Source of the DNA: Bacillus sp. NTK034
GTDB taxonomy: Bacteria; Bacillota; Bacilli; Bacillales; Cytobacillaceae
Direction: 5' to 3'
DNA length: 64,000 bases
Assembly: GCF_017303275.1 (NCBI RefSeq)
Contig: NZ_JAFKOJ010000008.1
Location: 62,001-126,000 of the forward strand
Shown here in pieces: positions 52,260 through 60,643 of the stretch. The notes under the pieces are model-generated. The model made no database searches, had not been told where the DNA came from, and was given only the letters and a program-made list of their open reading frames with translations. The translations under genes were made by a program, and so were the position numbers. Positions within the stretch are counted from its first letter, which is position 1. Each line of letters starts with the position of its first letter.

Positions 52260-52676
52260 ATGGAAACACTTCAGGATATTAAACAGACAGTTATACTTAA
52301 TGCACCGATTGAAAAAGTTTGGAAGACAGTTTCTACATCTGAAGGGATTGAAGCCTGGTTTATGCCAAATGATTTTAAGGCTGAGCTGGGCTATGAATTT
52401 CATATTCAGTCCCCATTTGGTCCGTCCCCGTGTAAGGTCACAGAACTGGATGAACCTAATCGGCTTTCTTTTAAATGGGATACAGATGGCTGGTTTGTAT
52501 CTTTTCTATTGAAAGATTTGGGCGGCAAAACTGAATTTACGCTTATACATGGCGGCTGGAAACAGGCAGATGAACTAGTTGAGAAAGCTCAAGCCGAGAG
52601 TGCGGTTATCCGTGAAAGAATGTCTCAGGGATGGACTGGAATTCTTGCGAAGCTTGGCAAGGTTGTTGAGGAATAA
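52260..52676 (+). CDS. SRPBCC/AHSA1-domain protein
   Basis: 138 residues from ATG 52260, about 8 nt behind AAAGGAGAG; ATG 52254 is only a base from it. START/AHSA1 fold recognised by [57 protein letters not shown] and EFTLIHGGW. These proteins bind a small hydrophobic ligand in a cavity. In Bacillus they are often paired with an ArsR-type regulator, as here; stop and next start overlap (TAATG). Ligand unknown. Confidence 0.85.
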   Translation: METLQDIKQTVILNAPIEKVWKTVSTSEGIEAWFMPNDFKAELGYEFHIQSPFGPSPCKVTELDEPNRLSFKWDTDGWFVSFLLKDLGGKTEFTLIHGGWKQADELVEKAQAESAVIRERMSQGWTGILAKLGKVVEE

Positions 52677-53002
52677 TGGGTGCTTCTGCCAGGAAACATG
52701 ATGTGTTTCAGGCAATCGCCGATCCAACGAGGAGAGAAGTATTGAGGCTGCTGGCCGAAAAAGAACGCCCGATCTCAGAGATAAGCGCTCATTTTCCCAT
52801 AAGCCGGACTGCCATATCAAAACATCTTCATATCCTTTCTGAAGCTGAGTTAGTAAAAGGGAAAAAGGCAGGCAGAGAAAGAATCTACCATCTCCAGCCT
52901 GAGCCGCTGACAGAATTGAAGCAATGGCTGTCCTATTATGAACAATTCTGGAATAATAAGCTGCAAAAACTTAAATATATAGTTGAAGAAGAAAATGAGT
53001 GA
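52676..53002 (+). CDS. ArsR-family winged-helix repressor
   Basis: 108 residues, ATG 52676 overlapping the SRPBCC stop. Helix-turn-helix in DPTRREVLRLLAEKERPISE and RTAISKHLHILSEAELVKGK, wing KAGRERIYHLQ. No metal-binding ELCVCDL motif is present, so it belongs to the non-metal PaaX/SRPBCC-associated subgroup. Autorepression through the AACC-N4-GGTT sites is proposed. Confidence 0.88.
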   Translation: MGASARKHDVFQAIADPTRREVLRLLAEKERPISEISAHFPISRTAISKHLHILSEAELVKGKKAGRERIYHLQPEPLTELKQWLSYYEQFWNNKLQKLKYIVEEENE

Positions 53003-53010
53003 TGTCCTGG

Positions 53011-53041
53011 AAAAAGAGCTTCTGCAGCTCTTTTTTCTTTT
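53011..53041 (+). terminator. terminator after arsR-type gene
   Basis: Stem AAAAAGAGCT / AGCTCTTTTT with short loop and T tail. Confidence 0.8.
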
Positions 53042-53120
53042 GTATAAAAGTAAGGTCTTTATTCTTAAAGATATAATATAATGATATTTGTGTTTACTAT
53101 TTTGAGAAGGAGTCCTTAGG

Positions 53121-54491
53121 ATGTATCAGACGTTTACTTTACAGGAGAAGATCAGGCAAATTACCATCATGCTGATTCCTATACTAATCACGCAGCTTGG
53201 CATGTTTGCAATGGTCTTTTTTAATACGATCATGTCGGGAAGATATAATGCTTCAGACCTTGCTGGTGTAGCGATAGGCTCATCCATTTGGAATCCTGTT
53301 TTTACCGGGCTCAGCGGAATTTTAATGGCTGTTTCTCCAATTGCTGCTCAAGCGTTTGGAGAGAAAAAGAACAAAGAAGTTTCTGCTATCGTGAAAAATG
53401 GAATATTTCTTGGCTTTGTTATTGCCTTTGCCGTCATCCTGTTGGGTTCATTTTTGCTTGACCCGCTGCTTGGGAGCATGAATCTTACTGATGCTGTGGA
53501 AACAACGGCTCGGGGCTATCTTGTGGGACTCAGCTTTGGAATCATTCCTTTATTCATATTTAATGTTTTAAGATCTTTCATATATGCACTCGGCAAAACG
53601 AGAGTTGTAATGGTGATTTTGTTTTGTTCGCTTCCAATCAATTTCTTTCTGAATTATGTCCTGATATTTGGCTATTGGGGATTTCCTGAATTGGGAGGAG
53701 CAGGAGGAGGGTATGCAACTTCTATCACTTATTGGTTCATCCTTGTCATGACTGCTTTTATTATAAAAACGAAGGAGCCTTTTTCGAGTTATACGATATT
53801 CAGCGGGCTTCATGATTTTTCATGGGATAAAGGTAAAGAAATCTTAAAGATTGGAGTACCCATGGGATTGTCAATCTTTTTTGAAACAAGTATGTTTGCC
53901 GTGGTGACCATCTTAATCAGCAGGTTCAATGTGACAACTATTGCGGCCTATCAGTCCGCCTTAAACATTGTTTCTTTCCTGTATATGATCCCGATCAGCA
54001 TTTCTATGGCGCAGACAGTGTTAGTCGGATTTGAAGTGGGGGCAGGCAGGTATAAGGATGCAAAAGCCTACAGCTGGCTTGGCATCTATTTAGCCGTATT
54101 GATTGCCTTGTTTACTGGGCTGCTGGTTGTTTTCTTCCGCTATAAAGTTGCAGGTTTTTATTCTACTGATAGCGCTGTTATTACCTTAACTGCCCATTTT
54201 CTAATTTACGCCCTGTTTTTCCAGATTTCCGATGCCATCCAAGCTACTGCACAAGCTGCATTAAGAGGATATAAAGATGTGAATATTTCTTTTGTTATCA
54301 CATTGGTTGCCTATTGGCTGATCTGTCTGCCTGCTGGCTACGTCCTTGCACATCATACCAGCCTTGGGGCTACTGGATATTGGCTTGGCCTTACGTTCGG
54401 GCTTCTTGCTGCAGGTGTTTGTCTTTCAATGAGGCTCATCTTTATCCAGAAGAAGAGATTTATCAATGAAGAAATAAGGGAAGCAGGCTAA
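53121..54491 (+). CDS. MATE-family multidrug/cation efflux transporter
   Basis: 456 residues from ATG 53121 behind GAGAAGGAG. Twelve hydrophobic spans in two halves; MATE markers are AGVAIGSSIWNPVFTGLSGI, AQAFGEKKN, LRSFIYALGKTRV and in the second half AAYQSALNIVSFLYMIPISI and AAQAALRGYKDVN. Exports organic cations in exchange for Na+ or H+ (NorM-like). Single gene with strong terminator. Substrate unknown. Confidence 0.92.
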   Translation: MYQTFTLQEKIRQITIMLIPILITQLGMFAMVFFNTIMSGRYNASDLAGVAIGSSIWNPVFTGLSGILMAVSPIAAQAFGEKKNKEVSAIVKNGIFLGFVIAFAVILLGSFLLDPLLGSMNLTDAVETTARGYLVGLSFGIIPLFIFNVLRSFIYALGKTRVVMVILFCSLPINFFLNYVLIFGYWGFPELGGAGGGYATSITYWFILVMTAFIIKTKEPFSSYTIFSGLHDFSWDKGKEILKIGVPMGLSIFFETSMFAVVTILISRFNVTTIAAYQSALNIVSFLYMIPISISMAQTVLVGFEVGAGRYKDAKAYSWLGIYLAVLIALFTGLLVVFFRYKVAGFYSTDSAVITLTAHFLIYALFFQISDAIQATAQAALRGYKDVNISFVITLVAYWLICLPAGYVLAHHTSLGATGYWLGLTFGLLAAGVCLSMRLIFIQKKRFINEEIREAG

Positions 54492-54521
54492 AAAACCGTC
54501 TGGCCGATTAATGCGGCATTG

Positions 54522-54573
54522 AACTGCACCCCATTTGTTAGACACAACTAACAAATGGAGGTGCAGTTTTTTA
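54522..54573 (+). terminator. long terminator after the MATE gene
   Basis: Extended stem AACTGCACC-CATTTGTTA with its complement and a T6 tail. Confidence 0.85.
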
Positions 54574-54586
54574 TTAGTAAATTTTT

Positions 54587-54620
54587 TTGACATCTTCCTG
54601 ACATATTGCACCGATATAGT
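54587..54620 (+). promoter_or_regulatory. promoter with 11-bp-spaced direct repeat before the repeat-protein gene
   Basis: TTGACAT (54587-54593) and CTGACAT (54598-54604) are 11 bp apart, followed 10 nt later by TATAGT (54615-54620). Direct repeats at one-turn spacing next to a poor -35 region are typical of OmpR-type activators. The OmpR-type regulator encoded at 55758 is the obvious candidate. Confidence 0.4.
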
Positions 54621-54671
54621 AAAGTCGAGGTTAAGAATGCTTGGCCTTGAAAATGATCAGGAGGTATAGTA

Positions 54672-55685
54672 ATGAAAAAAACAATCATTGGTTTTAGCCT
54701 TGCCGGTTTATTACTGGCAGGGGGGTATGCAACAACATCTTTTGCCGCAGATACAGATGCTTCTGCAGAAAAAGGCGGGTTAAGCTGGAAATTTAAAAGC
54801 AAGGGGCCTGGCCATCAAGGCAGGGGGGGTACTAATGACTCTGAATCTATCCTTCAAAGGGCTGAAGAGCTCGATATTAAAACAGAAGGAAAAGATGCTG
54901 AAACATTAATTGGGGAAATCAGGGAAGCAGAAATTCTGAAAGAAGCGAAGGTGCTTGGGATTAAAACAGAAGGGAAAGACACTGAAGACCTTAAGGAAGA
55001 AGTATTGCTTACTAAGCTTAAAAAGGAAGCAGCAGAATTGGGCATCAAGACAGAAGGAAAAAATGCAGAAGCTCTCCATGAAGAAATCGGTACAGCAAAG
55101 CTGAAAGAGAAGGCAAAAGAACTGGGAGTATCGACTGAAGACAAAGATTTGGAGACTCTAAAGAAGGATATACAGACTGCTTCCTTAAAAAAGCAGGCAA
55201 AGGAGTTTGGAATTTCTGCTGATGGAAAAGATTTGCAGACCTTATCTGAAGAGATATTTACAGCATCAGTAAAAAAAGAGGCTGAAAAGCTGGGAATCTC
55301 CATAGAAGGCAAAGATATCAGGGAAGCTGCACAAGAGGTCTTTTCCGTGAAGGTCAAGAAAGAAGCGAAGGAACTGGGCATATCTATAGATGGGAAATTC
55401 ATTCAGCAAATCGCCAATGAGGTTAGGGAGAAAAAAGTGGCAGACCTCGCTAAGGACTTGGGTATTCCCACCAATGACAAATCAACAGCAGACCTAATAG
55501 AGGAAATAGAAGAAAAAGACAGTGCTAAATTACAGGACGTTCTTGGAGAAACATTTATGGGGATCAAAGGATTTGGCAAAAAGGAAATGAGAGGCAGTTA
55601 TGGGCATGGCAAAGATGGCAGCATGAAACAGCGGGTATCTAAAGAAGATCTTACTGATACAAGTACAGATTCAGGCTCTTTGTAA
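54672..55685 (+). CDS. secreted protein with eight 28-residue repeats
   Basis: 337 residues from ATG 54672 behind CAGGAGG. Signal peptide (KKTIIGFSLAGLLLAGG, SFA-ADT). From about residue 60 to 285 there are eight repeats of 28 residues with the core LKKEAKELGIKTEGKDAETL followed by xEEIxxA. The pattern helix-LGI-turn-helix resembles a SAP-like helix-turn-helix. Repeats drift gradually (TEGKD to SIEGK to PTNDK), so the array is old. The C-terminus is Gly/Lys/Ser-rich without a sorting signal. A two-component system follows after 72 nt. Likely extracellular; function unknown. Confidence 0.8.
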   Translation: MKKTIIGFSLAGLLLAGGYATTSFAADTDASAEKGGLSWKFKSKGPGHQGRGGTNDSESILQRAEELDIKTEGKDAETLIGEIREAEILKEAKVLGIKTEGKDTEDLKEEVLLTKLKKEAAELGIKTEGKNAEALHEEIGTAKLKEKAKELGVSTEDKDLETLKKDIQTASLKKQAKEFGISADGKDLQTLSEEIFTASVKKEAEKLGISIEGKDIREAAQEVFSVKVKKEAKELGISIDGKFIQQIANEVREKKVADLAKDLGIPTNDKSTADLIEEIEEKDSAKLQDVLGETFMGIKGFGKKEMRGSYGHGKDGSMKQRVSKEDLTDTSTDSGSL

Positions 55686-55696
55686 TAAGTTTTAAT

Positions 55697-55727
55697 AATC
55701 CCCGTGTACAAATTCGGGGATTTTTCT
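55697..55727 (+). terminator. terminator after repeat-protein gene
   Basis: Stem AATCCCCG / CGGGGATT followed by TTTT. Confidence 0.75.
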
Positions 55728-55757
55728 GTATAGTTAATTTATTGGAGGAAGGTAAAA

Positions 55758-56444
55758 ATGAAAAAAATCCTTGTAGCAGAAGATGAATTAGCTATTTCCA
55801 AGGTTTTAAGCGCCTATTTGCAGCGGGAAGGATTTGAAGTTCTAACAGCATATGACGGCACCAATGCCCTTGAGCAATTTTTCAATCACTCACCTCAGCT
55901 TGTGATCCTGGATATTATGATGCCTGGCATGGATGGCTGGGGTGTACTCGAAAAAATACGTGAAAAAAGCGCATGTCCTGTCATCATGCTTACAGCGCTG
56001 GGGGATATCGATTACAAGTTGAAGGGCTTGAATACAGGTGCAGATGATTATATTTCAAAGCCATTTATTGGGGATGAGGTTGTTGCACGTGTGAATGCCG
56101 TTTTACGGCGATCAGCAAATATGTACACGGATGATCAAATAAAGCAATATGGAAGCTTAACGATAAATTTTGATGCGCATACCATTTTCCTGAATGGCAA
56201 GGAAGTAAGTTTGACTCCGCGGGATTTATCTTTGCTGCTGTTTTTGGCTGAAAGGCCAAACAGAACTTTCACCAGGGATCAGTTGATTGAACATGTCTGG
56301 GGAATGGATTATGACGGAAGCGACCGTGCTGTCGATTTGGCCGTAAAAAGGATACGGCAGGCATTAACGGACTGGCCGGAAACAGAAGGTGAAATAAGGA
56401 CGCTCAGAGGAATGGGGTACCAATTCCATGTTTATGAAAAGTAA
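55758..56444 (+). CDS. OmpR-family response regulator
   Basis: 228 residues from ATG 55758 behind GGAGGAAGG. Receiver domain with phospho-acceptor Asp52 (VILDIMMPGMDGW), Thr79 and Lys101 (SKPF), then a winged-helix output domain (LTPRDLSLLLFLAERPNRTF, VWGMDYDGSDRAVDLAVKRI, LRGMGYQF). It overlaps the histidine kinase gene by 17 nt. Target genes are not known; the adjacent secreted repeat protein is a likely one. Confidence 0.92.
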   Translation: MKKILVAEDELAISKVLSAYLQREGFEVLTAYDGTNALEQFFNHSPQLVILDIMMPGMDGWGVLEKIREKSACPVIMLTALGDIDYKLKGLNTGADDYISKPFIGDEVVARVNAVLRRSANMYTDDQIKQYGSLTINFDAHTIFLNGKEVSLTPRDLSLLLFLAERPNRTFTRDQLIEHVWGMDYDGSDRAVDLAVKRIRQALTDWPETEGEIRTLRGMGYQFHVYEK

Positions 56445-57849
56445 CAAAAGAACAACACTGCTCCGCTATTGGACAACCCGCTATCTTTTTACACTTGTCA
56501 TCGGACTTATCATACTGGCAGCGGGATCTATGTGGTGGATCAGGCAGACAACCCTTGAAAACCGGCTGAATTTGCTGCAGTATGTTGCTGATGAAACAGC
56601 GGGGCGTGTCGTACAGCAGGACGGCGGCATTGAATTCGATCCTTTTTTTAACAGAATGCTTGAGGAAAGAGCGAAGCTCCTGGAATTTAAATTTGATCCC
56701 CAGGTTTTTATAAGTGATTTAAATGGACAAATTTTATATAAGAAAACTGGACGTATGCAGAGGAATAACCAGGCTGGTCCTAATCTCGGTACTTTGCCTG
56801 CAGATTTGCTTGAGAACCAGAAGAATGTCCAAAAACTGGATACACAGGATGGGCAGGCCGTGTATGCGGTCAAGTCGGTAATATCATTCGACAATAACCA
56901 GGTTGGATGGGTCGTGGTGGTCCAAAGCGCAGATGATTTGACGAACGTAAATCAGGAATATTCCCTGTTATTTATCATGCTCACAGGATTGGGATTGCTT
57001 GGATGGAGCGTCATTTATTTTCTTTCGAGGAAAATTTCGCGGCCTATTCAGGAAGTAGCTCAGGCTGCCTCGAAAGTCAGCGAAGGAGACTATAAAATCG
57101 ACCTGAAAGCCAGGGCCAATGAGGAAGAGATTCATAATTTAATCATATCGTTTAAAGAAATGACAGAGCGGCTAATGCACCTAGAAAAACTAAGGGCAGA
57201 ATTGCTGGCTGGTGTCACACACGATTTGAAAACACCTGTCACATCTATAAGCGGCCTAATTCAGGCAGTGCGTGACGATGTTGTAAGCGGTGAAGAAAAA
57301 GAGGAATTTCTTGATATTTCCTTAAAAGAAGTAAGCCGTTTGCAGAAAATGATTGAGGATTTACTCGATTTCAATTCATTATCGGCTCGTGCCTTTTCAA
57401 TCAGGCCTGAAATCTGTGATATGAATAAGCTCTTGAATGATATTGTGAGGCAATGGGCTTTATCACAGAAAGGCCATTTTCACTATAGTGTGAAAGTGCC
57501 CGCTGAAACCATTTGCAGATCAACAGACCCGTACCGTCTTCAGCAGGTTATGATTAATTTATTGAATAATGCTTATCATGCCATTGATGAAGATGGCAGC
57601 ATTACTGTTATTTTAACTGAAAGATTTATTGAGGTTCATGATAACGGATCAGGAATAGCCGCAGAGGAGCAGCCTTATATTTTTGAGCGTTTTTACAGGG
57701 GGGAACAGAAGAAGCTGAAAGTAAGAGGGCTTGGCTTGGGGCTTCCTTTCAGCAAACTGCTGGCTAATGCTCTGAACGCAAATTTATTTTTAAAAGAAAG
57801 TTCGGCAAAAGGCAGTACATTTACGATTAAGTGGGAAGAAGAAGGGTAG
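56428..57849 (+). CDS. sensor histidine kinase
   Basis: 473 residues from ATG 56428 (ATG 56434 also possible), overlapping the regulator gene. Two membrane spans (about 18-38 and 178-200) enclose an extracellular sensor of about 140 residues. Then HAMP (SRKISRPIQEVAQAASKVSE), HisKA with His265 (GVTHDLKTPVTSISG) and HATPase (NLLNNAYHAIDEDG, EVHDNGSGIA, GLGLGLPFSKLLA). All catalytic boxes are intact. Signal unknown. Confidence 0.92.
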   Translation: MFMKSNKRTTLLRYWTTRYLFTLVIGLIILAAGSMWWIRQTTLENRLNLLQYVADETAGRVVQQDGGIEFDPFFNRMLEERAKLLEFKFDPQVFISDLNGQILYKKTGRMQRNNQAGPNLGTLPADLLENQKNVQKLDTQDGQAVYAVKSVISFDNNQVGWVVVVQSADDLTNVNQEYSLLFIMLTGLGLLGWSVIYFLSRKISRPIQEVAQAASKVSEGDYKIDLKARANEEEIHNLIISFKEMTERLMHLEKLRAELLAGVTHDLKTPVTSISGLIQAVRDDVVSGEEKEEFLDISLKEVSRLQKMIEDLLDFNSLSARAFSIRPEICDMNKLLNDIVRQWALSQKGHFHYSVKVPAETICRSTDPYRLQQVMINLLNNAYHAIDEDGSITVILTERFIEVHDNGSGIAAEEQPYIFERFYRGEQKKLKVRGLGLGLPFSKLLANALNANLFLKESSAKGSTFTIKWEEEG

Positions 57850-57888
57850 GTATAAGCGGGGAAGACTTGCTTGCCTATCCTTTTTTGG
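57846..57888 (+). terminator. terminator after the histidine kinase
   Basis: Imperfect stem GGTAGGTATAAGC / GCTTGCCTATCC with T6 tail. Confidence 0.65.
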
Positions 57889-57903
57889 AGGTGAATAAAA
57901 ACT

Positions 57904-58038
57904 TTGCATGATGAGATGCGGAAAGTTGAATGGATTTTGGGCTCGCAGGCGGCAAATTTCAGCAGCTATTTTTCATGGCCTTTTTTCATATTTAATAAGA
58001 ATTTACCGGCAGCATATACATTTTTGACTCCGAAATAA
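57904..58038 (+). CDS. possible 44-residue ORF (low confidence)
   Basis: TTG 57904 lies 10 nt behind a strong GGAGGTG and is open for 44 codons. The product is MHDEMRKVEWILGSQAANFS followed by an aromatic-rich stretch (SYFSWPFFIFNKN) and a short end. It is perhaps the start of a lost membrane-transport gene or a small membrane peptide. Spacing is long and no homologue comes to mind. Confidence 0.3.
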   Translation: MHDEMRKVEWILGSQAANFSSYFSWPFFIFNKNLPAAYTFLTPK

Positions 58039-58114
58039 TCTGGAGGGTAGAATAATAATGTTCTTTAAATAGATGACTAGACAGTAATGAATGTTTTAAA
58101 TGAGGGGGCATTCG

Positions 58115-59146
58115 ATGGAGACTAACTCTTCCAAGTATGAAATAAATGTAAATGGATCTTTATTCGATTGGGATTTGGATGATGCAACTTTTAGATTTGA
58201 GAATGACGAAGTAGTGGTATTTTGGGTTAACACAGCTTTCAAGACACTGCTGGACTCCATTGAAGAAATCTCTGGTGAAAAGTCGGCCGAGCTTGTGATG
58301 GAAACAGCTGGATACCGTACAGGGAAAATTGTCAGCAAATTTTATTTGGAATCGAATAAAGAAAAAGAAGATATTATCAATCATCTGCCCAATATTTATC
58401 TAACTGCCGGATGGGGAAAAACAGACATTGTTTCCTTCTGTCTTGAAGAAAAGAAAGCCATTGTACGTGTAAACAGCGGCTGGGAATATAAGATTAATAT
58501 GGCTCAAAAGAAAAAAACAGAAGGTGCTTTTTTGCCTGGACATTGGGCAGGGGTGTTAAGCGGCCTGTTTGAAACAAATATGTGGTATAAGGTGAGTCAT
58601 AGCCAGGTCCAGGGGGATCAGTATTCCGAATATGAATTTTTTAAATCCGAAATTACACCTTCCCAGAATATCAGTGCAATGATAAAGGCGCGGACTCAAA
58701 GCGCCCAGAAAGAGCTGGAAAAGGAAATTACTGAGCAGACCAGAGTATTGTCTGAAATCATTAAAGAGATTTCTTCTCCTATTATACCTGTGATCGACTC
58801 CATTTTGGTCATCCCTTTGGTTGGAAGATATGAAGAGCTGCGGGCAGAGGAATTGCTGAACAGAACATTACTGAATCTTCCCAGATATAAAGCTGAGTAT
58901 TTAATACTGGACTTAACTGCATTAAAGGGTGTAGATAAATATACTCTGGATTTCCTGAAGAAATTTGTCAGGGCCGCTTCCCTTTTGGGCAGCAGCTGCA
59001 TATTCGTCGGGATTTCACCGGATCTCAGCCTCCAAATAATCGAGAGCGGTAATAAGCAAACACAAATTCCATGTTTTTCTATTCTGCAGCAGGGTATCAA
59101 CTACGCATTAGATCAATTGGGAATGGAGATTTCTCCTAAAAAATAA
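58115..59146 (+). CDS. V4R-STAS protein, RsbR-like sensor
   Basis: 343 residues from ATG 58115, 6 nt behind GAGGGGG; ATG 58100 is before the site. The N-terminal ~180 residues resemble a V4R small-molecule sensor (ELVMETAGYRTGKIVSKFYL, GWGKTDIVSFCLEEKKAIVR, GHWAGVLSGLFETNMWYKV). A coiled linker (MIKARTQSAQKELEKEI) leads to a STAS domain (ISSPIIPVIDSILVIPLVGR, YLILDLTALKGVDKYTLDFL). This is the layout of stressosome RsbR paralogues, where the N-domain senses and STAS is phosphorylated. Thr in ILDLT fits a phospho-site. A stressosome role is inferred. Confidence 0.78.
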   Translation: METNSSKYEINVNGSLFDWDLDDATFRFENDEVVVFWVNTAFKTLLDSIEEISGEKSAELVMETAGYRTGKIVSKFYLESNKEKEDIINHLPNIYLTAGWGKTDIVSFCLEEKKAIVRVNSGWEYKINMAQKKKTEGAFLPGHWAGVLSGLFETNMWYKVSHSQVQGDQYSEYEFFKSEITPSQNISAMIKARTQSAQKELEKEITEQTRVLSEIIKEISSPIIPVIDSILVIPLVGRYEELRAEELLNRTLLNLPRYKAEYLILDLTALKGVDKYTLDFLKKFVRAASLLGSSCIFVGISPDLSLQIIESGNKQTQIPCFSILQQGINYALDQLGMEISPKK

Positions 59147-59151
59147 AGAGT

Positions 59152-59187
59152 AAAAACCAGCATTTAGGGCCAATGCTGGTTTTTTAC
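59152..59187. terminator. bidirectional terminator
   Basis: Stem AAAACCAGCATT / AATGCTGGTTTT between convergent genes, with A and T runs on both sides. Confidence 0.85.
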
Positions 59188-59199
59188 TTCTTATTAATG

Positions 59200-59832
59200 T
59201 TACTGGCCTTTGACGATATTTCCTTCCGCAGGTATAGGATGAGCTTTTAACATTCTGGCAAAATGGATTAAATTGTAGGCCATTATTTTGGCATGCTGTC
59301 TTGTAAAGTCATTTTCATAGCCCTTAGCTTCAATGAAGGATGGGCCGGGACCAGCCTCTCCAACCCAATAGGTGTCAACGTTTGGCGGTATGGTGAATCC
59401 CATATGGGAGAGTGAATATAGCACAGAACGGGAAACTTGTTTGGCCCCATCTTCATTGCCAGTCACCACAACGCCGCCAACCTTGTTGTAATAAATATAC
59501 TGGCCTTTTTCATTGGTCAGACTGCTTCCCCCATATAATCTTTCGATAACTTGAGTGGTGATGCTGCTCTGCTCGCCAAGCCATATGGGAGAACCAAGGA
59601 TAAGGATATCTGCCTCTTCCACCTTCTTAAAAATATCCGGCCATTCATCCTCCTGATCCACAGCTTCAGAAGTAATGCCGTAACCAATCTTAAAGTCTGC
59701 AGCTGTAATAACCTCTGTTTCCACTTCCGTTTCATCAAAAAATTTAATAACCTCATCTATAAGTGCACCGGTATTGGAGGGTTCACTGCTCTTTTTTAGC
59801 GTACAGTTTAACACCAAAGCATTAATTGGCAT
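59200..59832 (-). CDS. flavodoxin-fold NAD(P)H oxidoreductase
   Basis: 210 residues, minus strand, ATG at 59832 behind AAGGGAGTTG. The FMN-binding flavodoxin_2/FMN-reductase fold is recognised by LNCTLKKSSEPSNTGALIDE, ADILILGSPIWLGEQSSITT and KVGGVVVTGNEDGAKQVSRS. Probably an FMN-dependent reductase for quinones or flavins; partner and substrate unknown. Confidence 0.82.
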   Translation of the reverse strand: MPINALVLNCTLKKSSEPSNTGALIDEVIKFFDETEVETEVITAADFKIGYGITSEAVDQEDEWPDIFKKVEEADILILGSPIWLGEQSSITTQVIERLYGGSSLTNEKGQYIYYNKVGGVVVTGNEDGAKQVSRSVLYSLSHMGFTIPPNVDTYWVGEAGPGPSFIEAKGYENDFTRQHAKIMAYNLIHFARMLKAHPIPAEGNIVKGQ

Positions 59833-59962
59833 GTTTAATCAACTCCCTTTCTATTATCCAATACTCTTAATTCCCTTTACTTTCATTCAAAAACAATAAA
59901 ATAAAGGAAATGTGATGATTTTAACGAATTACATAATTTGGCATGAGATTGGAGGGGCTGAA

Positions 59963-60364
59963 ATGATCTATGAAATGACGGTTCAATTCCGGGTTCTGGA
60001 TATGAAAAAGGGTCTGTGGTGGTATGAAACTCTGTTTAATAAAAAGCCTGATTGCATTCCGCATGAAGGATTTGCAGAGTGGGAACTCATTACAGGGTGC
60101 TGGCTTCAGATAGCTGAGGGTACCCCTAGTATAGGAAGCGGTCCAATTAGGCTGGGCGTGCCTGATCTTGAACAGGAACGTGAAAGACTAATTACAGAAT
60201 TAAAAATAACACCATTTGATATCCATACAAGGAAAGAAGTCCCTGTTAAGTGGGCTACATTTTCGGATCCATGGGGAAATAGAATTGGATATTTTGAATA
60301 TATCGATAAGCATGAAAAGGAAAATCAAATAATAAAAGCAATTAAAAATACACTGGGGAGATGA
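59963..60364 (+). CDS. VOC-family protein (glyoxalase-like fold)
   Basis: 133 residues from ATG 59963, 6 nt behind GGAGGGG; the ATG at 59912 lies before the ribosome site. The VOC beta-alpha repeat is seen in MTVQFRVLDMKKGLWWYETL and VKWATFSDPWGNRIGYFEYI. Metal-ligand Glu in FEYI is plausible. Could be a resistance or isomerase-type protein; substrate unknown. Confidence 0.8.
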   Translation: MIYEMTVQFRVLDMKKGLWWYETLFNKKPDCIPHEGFAEWELITGCWLQIAEGTPSIGSGPIRLGVPDLEQERERLITELKITPFDIHTRKEVPVKWATFSDPWGNRIGYFEYIDKHEKENQIIKAIKNTLGR

Positions 60365-60369
60365 CTGCT

Positions 60370-60630
60370 ATGGATCATCATTTTATAGAGAGAGAGGAAG
60401 GCTTTACCCTTCATTATCTGGAATGGATACCTGCATTCTAGAATGACAGCCTTCCAGTAATATGCATTCATGGGAACCTTTCAAATGGAAGAATGTTCAG
60501 GTGGATAGGAGAAAAACTTTCTCAAGGAAGATGGGGAATACAAAGACGTGATTTAAGAGGACATTCCGTTTTTGATCCAAAAAAACAAACAGAAAGTATT
60601 TTCGAAGATTATTTTGCTAGCTTGACATAA
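60370..60630 (+). pseudogene. broken alpha/beta hydrolase gene, N-terminal remnant
   Basis: From ATG 60370 the frame reads an alpha/beta-hydrolase N-terminus (EREEGFTLHYLEWIPAF), meets TAG at 60439-60441, then continues in the same frame with LPVICIHGNLSNGRMFRWIG and RRDLRGHS before a TAA at 60628. The oxyanion-type HGNLSNG motif is recognisable, but the nucleophile elbow and the remaining two thirds of the protein are missing. It ends 13 nt before the next gene. A decayed remnant with one nonsense codon and a 3' deletion. Confidence 0.75.
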
Positions 60631-60643
60631 AAAGGAGGACGTA

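Noticed and set aside
54854..55402. 182-residue minus-strand ORF opposite the repeat protein
   Set aside because: A shadow created by the periodic sequence: Ser/Phe-rich, without ribosome site.
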